Of a DNA stretch of 6,885 nucleotides, positions 1 to 5,272 are shown piece after piece. The stretch's first letter is position 1; the number at the start of each line of letters is the position of its first letter. This DNA is from Tannerella sp. (GTDB lineage: Bacteria > Bacteroidota > Bacteroidia > Bacteroidales > Tannerellaceae): contig JAITAY010000385.1 of the NCBI GenBank assembly GCA_031283915.1, positions 1 to 6,885 on the forward strand. Reading direction: 5' to 3'. The notes below the pieces were generated by a model. That model did no database searches. It saw only the letters and a list, made by a program, of their open reading frames with translations, and was not told where the DNA came from. The position numbers and the translations under genes were made by a program.

Positions 1-39
1 TCAGCTACTCGTCGCCTTATTCGTTATAGAACCCTTTTT

Positions 40-669
40 CTACGGTGTGACCGTCACATTCCGGAAAGCGATTTTCTTGCCTTCGCTTTGCAGGCCGATG
101 TAGCCTTCCTTCACGGGACAGGTTCCGACGTTCTGGAGCACGCCGTTGATATAGACCGTGATTTCACCGTCCCGGATGATGATGCGGGCTTTGTTCCATT
201 CGCCGGCCGGCTTTTCGCTCGATTCACTCCGCTTTTTGATAACGGGGAATTTGGGACGTTCCTGTCCTTCGGGTTGCCTGTATTCGGCCATATCCGATCC
301 TCCCAGCAACACGAAGTCGCCCGCATCACCGGCGTGAAGCTGACATTCGATGCCGTTGGGGAACGGGTTGGTCGGGTCGGCGATGAGCAGGAAAATCCCG
401 CTGTTCGTCGGTTCGTCTACCCAGCGCCACTCGACTTCGAGAGTGCAGTTGCCATACTTCTTTTTTGTATACATGTATCCGAACGGCGACCCCTGAATCA
501 GAATGGTTTCGTCCTGTACGGAATAGACCCGGTCGGCCGGGATACGGTTGTCTTCAACGACGAAATTCCAGTTCGAAAGGTCTTTCCCGTTGAATAACAT
601 TTCCTTTTGTGTCTGTGTGCAGCCTGCAAGGGCGCACGCTAAAATGATAATACCTGAAAACTTTTTCAT
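40..669 (-). CDS. Small single-domain DUF1080 (3-keto-disaccharide hydrolase family) lipoprotein
   Basis: The 209-residue product starts with a lipoprotein signal: a KK-charged start, a hydrophobic stretch (IIILACALAG) and the lipobox LAGC, with the lipidated Cys at residue 17. The rest is one DUF1080/PF06439 domain, a concanavalin-like jelly-roll fold. Family hallmarks seen are LFNGKDLSNW (25-34), NSGIFLL (89-95), GIECQLH (106-112), GEWN (156-159), the YINGV strand (173-177) and the closing IGLQSEG..IAFRNV block (191-205). The family has been renamed 3-keto-disaccharide hydrolase, so cleavage of oxidised glycosides at the cell envelope is a family-based guess. A non-catalytic glycan-binding role is equally possible. 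The ATG at 669 lies 19 bases after the ettA stop, with no recognisable promoter between them, so read-through from ettA is likely. The DUF1080 call is secure; the substrate is unknown. Confidence 0.9.
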   Translation of the reverse strand: MKKFSGIIILACALAGCTQTQKEMLFNGKDLSNWNFVVEDNRIPADRVYSVQDETILIQGSPFGYMYTKKKYGNCTLEVEWRWVDEPTNSGIFLLIADPTNPFPNGIECQLHAGDAGDFVLLGGSDMAEYRQPEGQERPKFPVIKKRSESSEKPAGEWNKARIIIRDGEITVYINGVLQNVGTCPVKEGYIGLQSEGKKIAFRNVTVTP

Positions 670-688
670 GATTGTAATATATTAAAAA

Positions 689-2371
689 TCAGTTTAAATT
701 CCGGTAGCGGATGCGTTTTGGCGCTGCATATCCGGATTGTTTGCGTTTGTATTCTTCGTATTCGGAATAGGAGCCTTCGTAGAAGACAGCTTCGGAATTG
801 CCCTCGAAGGAAAGGATATGCGTGCAGATGCGGTCGAGGAACCAGCGGTCGTGCGAGATGACGACGGCACAGCCGGCAAAGCGTTCCAGTCCTTCTTCCA
901 GCGCACGGAGCGTATTGACGTCGATGTCGTTGGTCGGTTCGTCGAGCAGCAGCACATTGGCTTCCGCCTTCAGGGTGATGGCCAGATGCAGGCGATTGCG
1001 TTCGCCTCCGGAAAGCACGCGGCAGCATTTTTCCTGGTCGGCGCCAGCAAAGTTGAATCGCGAAAGATAGGCGCGGGCGTTGATCTCCTTGCCTCCGACG
1101 CGGATAAATTCGCTTCCGCCGGAGATGACCTGATAGACGGTTTTGTCAGGGTCGATGTCGTGGTGTGTCTGGTCGGCATATCCGATTTTCACCGTTTCGC
1201 CGATTTCAAATACCCCCTTGTCGATGCCTTCGAGTCCCATGACCATCTTGAAAAGCGTTGTTTTTCCGGCGCCGTTGGGACCGATGACGCCTACAATGCC
1301 GTTCGGCGGAAGCATGAAGCTGAGGTTGTCGAACAGAAGTTTTTGCCCAAATGCCTTCGCCACCTGTTTGGCTTCGATGACGTTGTTTCCCAGACGGGGA
1401 CCGTTCGGGATAAAGATTTCCAGCTTCGCCTCACGTTCTTTCTGGTCTTCGTTCAGCAAGGCCTCGTAAGAATGGAGTCGGGCTTTCCCTTTGGCCTGAC
1501 GCGCTTTGGGTGCCATGCGAATCCACTCCAGCTCGCGTTCCAGGGTTTTACGGCGTTTGCTGACCTGCTTTTCTTCCTGCGCCAAACGTTGCGTTTTCTG
1601 TTCGAGCCACGAAGAATAGTTACCTTTCCAGGGGATGCCTTCGCCACGGTCGAGTTCGAGAATCCAACCGGCTACATGGTCGAGGAAGTAGCGGTCATGC
1701 GTGATACATATGACGGTGCCGGCATATTGTTGCAGGTGTTGTTCGAGCCAGTCAATGGATTCGGCATCGAGGTGGTTGGTCGGCTCGTCAAGCAACAACA
1801 CATCGGGCTGTTGCAGCAGAAGACGGCAGAGGGCTACGCGACGGCGCTCGCCGCCTGAAAGCGTCTCTACGGGTTGTTCTTCGGGCGGACAGCGCAGGGC
1901 ATCCATCGCCCGTTCGAGACGGTTGTCCAGGTTCCAGGCATCAGCGGCATCGATTTGGTCTTGCAATTCCGCCTGACGGTTAATCAGGGCATCCATCCTG
2001 TCCGGATCTTCCAATACTTCCGGGTCACCGAATTTTTCATTCACTTTCTCAAATTCTTTCAGAAGGTTTACTTCTTCCTGTACGCCTTCCTGCACGATTT
2101 CCCTGACCGTCTTTCCCGCCTCCAGTTGCGGATCCTGTTCAAGATAACCGACTGTGTATCCCGGAGAAAAAACAACTTCGCCCTCATATTCCTTTTCTAT
2201 TCCGGCAATGATTTTCAGCAGGGTGGACTTCCCGGAGCCATTCAGTCCGATAATGCCGATCTTTGCTCCGTAGAAAAAGGAAAGATAGATGTTTTTCAAC
2301 ACTTGTTTTTGAGGTGGGAAGACCTTGCTTACCCCCACCATGGAAAAAATGATTTTTTTATCGTCAGCCAT
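689..2371 (-). CDS. ettA: Energy-dependent translational throttle protein EttA (ABC-F ATPase)
   Basis: This 560-residue soluble protein has two ABC ATPase domains and no membrane segments. Domain 1 has Walker A GLNGSGKST (42-50), signature LSGGE (171-175), Walker B LLLDEPTNH with catalytic Glu196, and the switch His in THDR (224-227). An acidic helical insertion at about 95-140 matches the EttA 'arm'. The charged linker at about 245-325, including the basic stretch APKARQAKGKAR, matches the tRNA-interacting motif. Domain 2 has GPNGAGKTT (364-372), LSGGE (453-457) and LLLDEPTND with Glu478. The basic tail PKRIRYRNLN is also family-like. In E. coli, EttA (about 555 aa) binds the ribosomal E site and couples entry into elongation to the ATP/ADP ratio. 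I chose the ATG at 2371 because MADDKKIIFSMVGVSKVFPP aligns with the family N-terminus, while an upstream in-frame TTG at 2395 falls inside the predicted promoter. The arm and linker point to EttA rather than Uup or another ABC-F. Confidence 0.96.
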   Translation of the reverse strand: MADDKKIIFSMVGVSKVFPPQKQVLKNIYLSFFYGAKIGIIGLNGSGKSTLLKIIAGIEKEYEGEVVFSPGYTVGYLEQDPQLEAGKTVREIVQEGVQEEVNLLKEFEKVNEKFGDPEVLEDPDRMDALINRQAELQDQIDAADAWNLDNRLERAMDALRCPPEEQPVETLSGGERRRVALCRLLLQQPDVLLLDEPTNHLDAESIDWLEQHLQQYAGTVICITHDRYFLDHVAGWILELDRGEGIPWKGNYSSWLEQKTQRLAQEEKQVSKRRKTLERELEWIRMAPKARQAKGKARLHSYEALLNEDQKEREAKLEIFIPNGPRLGNNVIEAKQVAKAFGQKLLFDNLSFMLPPNGIVGVIGPNGAGKTTLFKMVMGLEGIDKGVFEIGETVKIGYADQTHHDIDPDKTVYQVISGGSEFIRVGGKEINARAYLSRFNFAGADQEKCCRVLSGGERNRLHLAITLKAEANVLLLDEPTNDIDVNTLRALEEGLERFAGCAVVISHDRWFLDRICTHILSFEGNSEAVFYEGSYSEYEEYKRKQSGYAAPKRIRYRNLN

Positions 2372-2392
2372 ACTCTGTAAAAATGTGGGAGG

Positions 2393-2400
2393 CAAAGGTA
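2393..2400 (-). promoter_or_regulatory. Bacteroidota-type -7 promoter element of ettA
   Basis: Read on the minus strand this is TACCTTTG, a full match to the TAnnTTTG -7 element of the Bacteroidota primary sigma factor. The -33 region about 20 bases upstream is only T-rich, not a clean TTTG. Transcription would start near 2386-2389, giving a 5' leader of roughly 15-18 bases before the ATG at 2371. This also argues against the upstream TTG at 2395, which is part of the element itself. Confidence 0.65.
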
Positions 2401-2441
2401 GAAAAAGTTTGCAAAAGAAAAAAGCGAACGTGATAGGTACA

Positions 2442-2580
2442 TTTCAAATGGTCGTATGTGTATTATTGGTATCAGGGTGGTGTCAACGCTCTGCACCGGA
2501 CGGTGCAGACACCCTGCACTGACGGCGTCCATTCCCGAAGAATGGCGACAGGAAAAAAACACACTGCGACCATTTGGAAA
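2442..2580. repeat. 139-bp structured element with imperfect terminal inverted repeats (MITE-like or ncRNA-like)
   Basis: The ends are inverted copies of each other. CAAATGGTCG at 2445-2454 pairs perfectly with CGACCATTTG at 2567-2576. The match extends outward (TTT 2442-2444 with AAA 2578-2580, one bulged G) and inward (GTGT 2458-2461 with ACAC 2561-2564, one bulge). The terminal stem is therefore about 20 bp. Inside are two further hairpin groups, at 2473-2516 and 2519-2551, so the strand folds as a closed multi-branch structure. The element lies between the two divergent promoters, outside both predicted transcripts. I see no transposase, no clear target-site duplication and no T-tract that would make it a terminator. 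It could be a small non-autonomous element, a structured RNA gene or a regulatory DNA structure. Confidence 0.55.
2473..2516. repeat. Nested inverted repeats inside the structured element
   Basis: TCTGCACCG at 2490-2498 and CGGTGCAGA at 2501-2509 form a perfect 9-base inverted repeat with a 2-base centre; as RNA this is best read as 8 pairs closing a 4-base loop. It is enclosed by CAGGGTG (2473-2479) and CACCCTG (2510-2516), another perfect 7-base pair, leaving a 10-base bulge on the left side only. A second hairpin just to the right pairs CCATTC (2529-2534) with GAATGG (2540-2545) around CCGAA. Confidence 0.6.
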
Positions 2581-2621
2581 GAGAATATGCTGCAGAACCG
2601 GTTCATTTTTCCTGCAAAACT

Positions 2622-2655
2622 TTTGCCGGGGACTGCCATTAATTGTGTATTTTTG
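2622..2655 (+). promoter_or_regulatory. Putative promoter of the double-DUF1080 lipoprotein gene
   Basis: TATTTTTG at 2648-2655 matches the -7 consensus TAnnTTTG. An exact TTTG at 2622-2625 lies 22 bases upstream, close to the usual 19-21 base spacing for the -33 element. Transcription from here would leave an unusually long leader of roughly 170 bases before the ATG at 2835. I found no better-placed match nearer the gene. Confidence 0.5.
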
Positions 2656-2683
2656 TACTCGACCCTGAAGTTTTCTGTTTTCA

Positions 2684-2716
2684 CGTATCTGTCCGGGGTT
2701 CAGCCGCAGAGATACG
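2684..2716 (+). other. Stem-loop in the predicted leader of the double-DUF1080 gene
   Basis: CGTATCT at 2684-2690 pairs perfectly with AGATACG at 2710-2716. Inside it, CGG (2694-2696) can pair with CCG (2704-2706). The structure falls about 25 bases after the predicted transcription start and about 120 bases before the start codon. It has no adjoining T-run, so it is not an obvious attenuator. I do not recognise a known riboswitch. Confidence 0.35.
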
Positions 2717-2834
2717 AAATTTAGAGGTCTTTTTCAAACAAGACCGTGTTATAAACGGATAAAAAAACGGTTAAATGGTAAGGGCATGATTTTTTTCGTA
2801 AACTGAAATGAACAATTAATTAACTGAATTAGGT

Positions 2835-4109
2835 ATGACTGTGAAATGTAAATGGAATTATTGGATGGTATGGGCGGCAGGGCTTGTTTGTTTGAGCGCC
2901 TGTTCGGAAAAACAAAACATGCTGGCGCCGGAGGAAATGGCTGCCGGATGGCAACTCCTGTTCGACGGCCGGACGCTGGATGGCTGGCGCGACTATAACG
3001 GGACGACCCTGACAAAGCCCTGGCATGTGGTGGACGGTTGTGTACAGGCCGTCGGTAGCGGTAGCGATGCGGACGGTTACATCGTGACCGACAGGCAGTA
3101 TGAGAATTTTGAACTGTCATGGGACTGGAAACTCTCCAAAGGCGGTAACAGCGGAATGCTGTACCACGTAGTAGAGCGTCCGCAGTTTGCAGTGCCCTAC
3201 GTGACCGGCCCGGAATATCAGTTGATTGACGAGCCGAACTTTCCCGAAGCGCTGGAAGAATGGCAGAAATTAGGTGTCGATTACGCCATGTATCTGCCCG
3301 ACAAACACCGGATGAAAGTGAATCCCGCCGGCAAATGGAACAACTCCAGGATTGTCTTCGACAACGGACATGTGGAACACTGGCTCAACGGCGTCAGGAT
3401 ACTTGAGTTCGAGGCTTGGACGGACGACTGGTTCGCCCGCAGGAACAGCGGCAAATGGGCACATGCTCCCGAATACGGCCTGGCCGAAAAGGGCGTGATC
3501 TGCTTGCAAGATCACGGTTATCCGGCTTCGTTCCGCAACATCAAGATTCGCGAATTGCCGCGCAAAACCAGGGAGGTTTCGCTGTTTAACGGCCGGGACC
3601 TGACCGGCTGGGATGTGTACGGCACGGAACGGTGGTACGTGCAAGACGGTCTGCTGGTTTGTGAAAGCGGCACGGATAAGCAATACGGCTACCTGGCCAC
3701 CCGCGAATACTTCGATGATTTTGACCTGACCGTCGAATTTAAACAGGAAGCCGACGGCAATTCCGGCGTGTTTATCCGCTCGTTTGTCGAAGAAGGCGTG
3801 AAAGTGAATGGCTGGCAGGTGGAGGTAGCGCCCGAGGGGCACGACACGGGCGGCATCTACGAATCCTATGGCCGTGGCTGGCTGGTGCAGATTCCCGACG
3901 AAAAGGAAACCGTCCTGAAAGCAGGCGAATGGAACTCTATGCGGATCAGGGTACAGGGGAACAACGTCACCACGTGGCTGAACGGTGAAGAAATGGTGAA
4001 TCTCAATGACGACAGGATCGGCGCCGGACAGGGACGCATCGCCCTTCAGATACACGACGGCGGAGGCATCCGGGTACTCTGGCGGAACCTGAAGGTGAAA
4101 ACCCTGTAG
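2835..4109 (+). CDS. Lipoprotein with two tandem DUF1080 (3-keto-disaccharide hydrolase family) domains
   Basis: The 424-residue product begins with a signal peptide ending in the lipobox LSAC (Cys23), followed by a short SEKQN tether. Two DUF1080 domains follow. Domain 1 (about 36-240) has LLFDGRTLDGW (41-51), GGNSGMLY (103-110), GPEYQLID (125-132), AGKWNNSRIV (165-174), HWLNGV (182-187) and the closing ICLQDHG..ASFRNIKIREL block (222-241). Domain 2 (about 247-424) repeats the pattern: SLFNGRDLTGW, DGNSGVFIR, GWQVEVAPEG, AGEWNSMRI, TWLNGEEM and IALQIHDGGGIRVLWRNLKV. The expected location is the outer membrane or periplasm; hydrolysis or binding of oxidised glycosides is inferred from the family name. 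Most DUF1080 proteins have one domain, so fusion or duplication is the odd point. The ATG at 2835 starts a good signal peptide; the internal Met11 is an alternative. Nothing indicates an operon with the next gene, which is convergent. Confidence 0.9.
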   Translation: MTVKCKWNYWMVWAAGLVCLSACSEKQNMLAPEEMAAGWQLLFDGRTLDGWRDYNGTTLTKPWHVVDGCVQAVGSGSDADGYIVTDRQYENFELSWDWKLSKGGNSGMLYHVVERPQFAVPYVTGPEYQLIDEPNFPEALEEWQKLGVDYAMYLPDKHRMKVNPAGKWNNSRIVFDNGHVEHWLNGVRILEFEAWTDDWFARRNSGKWAHAPEYGLAEKGVICLQDHGYPASFRNIKIRELPRKTREVSLFNGRDLTGWDVYGTERWYVQDGLLVCESGTDKQYGYLATREYFDDFDLTVEFKQEADGNSGVFIRSFVEEGVKVNGWQVEVAPEGHDTGGIYESYGRGWLVQIPDEKETVLKAGEWNSMRIRVQGNNVTTWLNGEEMVNLNDDRIGAGQGRIALQIHDGGGIRVLWRNLKVKTL

Positions 4110-4144
4110 TGCAGCCTGTACCCGTGGCATAAGTACGGAACGGA

Positions 4145-4194
4145 AGAAGTTGGCAGACCGCAGCAATGAATCTGCCGGACGGTAGCCAGCTTCT
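4145..4194 (+). other. Long stem-loop in the convergent spacer downstream of the double-DUF1080 gene
   Basis: GAAGTTGGC (4146-4154) pairs with GCCAGCTTC (4185-4193), including one G-U pair, and an outer A-T extends it to about 10 pairs. An alternative inner hairpin pairs GGCAGA (4152-4157) with TCTGCC (4171-4176). It starts 36 bases after the stop at 4109, where a terminator or 3'-end stabilising structure would sit, but no T-run follows directly, so intrinsic termination is uncertain. The rest of the 4110-4347 spacer shows only a weak CCGGGG/CCCCGG pairing (4238-4243 with 4279-4284) and no gene. Confidence 0.35.
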
Positions 4195-4347
4195 CCATAT
4201 TCTCTTGTGTAACAACATTGCAAACTACTAATTATTACCGGGGTGCATTTCCATTTGTCGCACGTGTGTTAGAGCTGTCCCCGGAGTCCCTCATGTCCCC
4301 AGGAACCGCAACGCCTTTTACCCGCCTGATGCCTTATAGAGCCTTTT

Positions 4348-5181
4348 TTATTCCAGCACAGATACCTCCGACGGCATCATTCGCTTGAGCACGGTCAGCA
4401 TGACATCCCGTCCGACACGGATCCCTTCCTGTTCCATCCGGAGATTGACCGTCTTGTAAGCCAGTTCGGGATGATTGTTTTCACGGCTCAGGTGACAGAG
4501 CCAGATGTTTTTCATGTGAGGCCGGTAGTGCGTAGCCAGAAAGTCGGCGGCTTCGCGGTTGCTCAGGTGACCCGTTTTGGAGGAGACACGTTCTTTCAGA
4601 AAATCGGGATAGTTTCCCGTCCACAACATTTCTTCGTCGTAATTGGCTTCCAGTACAATGTGGTTCGCCCGGCAAAGATAGTCGCTCACCGTATCCGTGA
4701 TGTAACCAACATCCGTGGCGATGGTAAAGCGACAGCTGCCGTACTCGATCAGGAAACCGACGCTGTCGCTGCTGTCGTGCGGCACCTCAAAAGCTTCGAT
4801 CCGGAAATCGCGAATTGTGAAAGGCTGTTCCTTTTCGATCGTCCGGCGCGACTGAATCAGCGTGTCTTCCACATACCGGCTCCGGTCGATTCCTTCATGT
4901 ACCTTCTCGGTTGCATAGACCGGGATGTGATGTTTTTCCCCCAGACATCCGAGCGCCTTGATATGATCAGCATGGTCATGCGTAACTAAGATGGCGTCAA
5001 TCTTTTCAAAATCAAATCCTTTTTCTTTCAGGATTTTCCGGATCATGCGTACGCCAATGCCGGCGTCAATCAGGATACCGTACCCGGAAACGCCCAGATA
5101 ATAACAGTTTCCACTGCTTCCGCTGGCCAGACTGAGAAACGACAACTTTATCCTGTCATGCTCAAGACATATTACTTCCAC
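4348..5181 (-). CDS. Metallo-beta-lactamase-fold hydrolase, YycJ/WalJ family
   Basis: The protein is a 277-residue cytoplasmic MBL-fold hydrolase with no signal peptide. It opens with the family's FLSLASGSSGNCYYLG (15-30) and ILIDAG (36-41). The metal-binding set is complete: THDHADH (67-73), His135 in VPHD, Asp157 in IATDVGY and His230 in LCHLSREN, with GHLSN at 204-208 as a further conserved block. YycJ/WalJ relatives are probable nucleic-acid hydrolases; YycJ has been linked to DNA repair and wall homeostasis in Firmicutes, but the Bacteroidota role is not established. The start is a judgement. An ATG at 5301 would add 40 residues, overlap the divergent gene and lie upstream of the predicted promoter. 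There is no in-frame ATG nearer the domain, so I chose the GTG at 5181, preceded by an A/G-rich stretch. TTG codons at 5196 and 5145 are alternatives. Confidence 0.88.
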   Translation of the reverse strand: MEVICLEHDRIKLSFLSLASGSSGNCYYLGVSGYGILIDAGIGVRMIRKILKEKGFDFEKIDAILVTHDHADHIKALGCLGEKHHIPVYATEKVHEGIDRSRYVEDTLIQSRRTIEKEQPFTIRDFRIEAFEVPHDSSDSVGFLIEYGSCRFTIATDVGYITDTVSDYLCRANHIVLEANYDEEMLWTGNYPDFLKERVSSKTGHLSNREAADFLATHYRPHMKNIWLCHLSRENNHPELAYKTVNLRMEQEGIRVGRDVMLTVLKRMMPSEVSVLE

Positions 5182-5208
5182 TTCTTTTTCTTTCAATTTT
5201 TCTGTCCG

Positions 5209-5216
5209 CAAAGGTA
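5209..5216 (-). promoter_or_regulatory. Putative -7 promoter element of the MBL-fold hydrolase gene
   Basis: The minus strand reads TACCTTTG here, identical to the -7 element of ettA and matching TAnnTTTG. The -33 position is only T-rich. Transcription would begin near 5202-5205, about 20 bases before the GTG at 5181 and well downstream of the distant ATG at 5301, which supports the shorter protein. Confidence 0.55.
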
Positions 5217-5245
5217 TTGAATTTTTTTTACTCTGAAATATTCCA

Positions 5246-5253
5246 TACTTTTG
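5246..5253 (+). promoter_or_regulatory. Putative -7 promoter element of the sugar transferase gene
   Basis: TACTTTTG matches TAnnTTTG, with a T-run (5222-5229) in the -33 region rather than a clean TTTG. The predicted transcription start near 5257-5260 leaves a leader of only about 13-16 bases before the GTG at 5273. It sits 29 bases from the opposing -7 element, so RNA polymerase binding at the two promoters would overlap. Confidence 0.5.
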
Positions 5254-5272
5254 TGAGATTTTTTTACGAAAA

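Larger units (their letters stand above)
2372..2834. other. Divergent intergenic region between ettA and the double-DUF1080 gene
   Basis: This 463-base stretch contains no convincing gene; the open frames across it are short, overlapping and resemble nothing I know. From left to right it holds the ettA promoter, an inverted-repeat element of about 139 bases, the 10-base palindrome GAACCGGTTC at 2595-2604, a rightward promoter at about 2622-2655, a leader stem-loop, and an A/T-rich run up to the ATG at 2835. Confidence 0.7.

Noticed and set aside
1..39. Possible terminator or gene end downstream of the small DUF1080 gene
   Set aside because: No stable hairpin with a T-run is visible on the minus strand, and 39 bases are too few to assign to a neighbouring gene.
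737..1858. A 373-codon plus-strand open frame opposite ettA
   Set aside because: It lies wholly antisense to a gene with complete ABC-F motifs, its translation shows no recognisable domain, and long antisense frames are common in GC-rich coding DNA.
2442..2580. Inverted-repeat element as an intrinsic terminator
   Set aside because: No T-run follows the outer stem on either strand, and the element lies upstream of both flanking genes' predicted transcription starts.
2442..2580. Inverted-repeat element as a complete insertion sequence
   Set aside because: It is only 139 bases with no transposase frame, and I see no target-site duplication at its edges.
2329..2724. Several 65-88 codon open frames on both strands across the ettA/DUF1080 spacer
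   Set aside because: They overlap each other, the promoter and the inverted-repeat element, and none has a plausible start signal or recognisable product. They look like chance frames.
3270..4223. A 317-codon minus-strand open frame opposite the double-DUF1080 gene
   Set aside because: The plus-strand protein has clear family motifs over the same bases. The antisense product shows no domain or signal, and most of its length is the complement of coding sequence.
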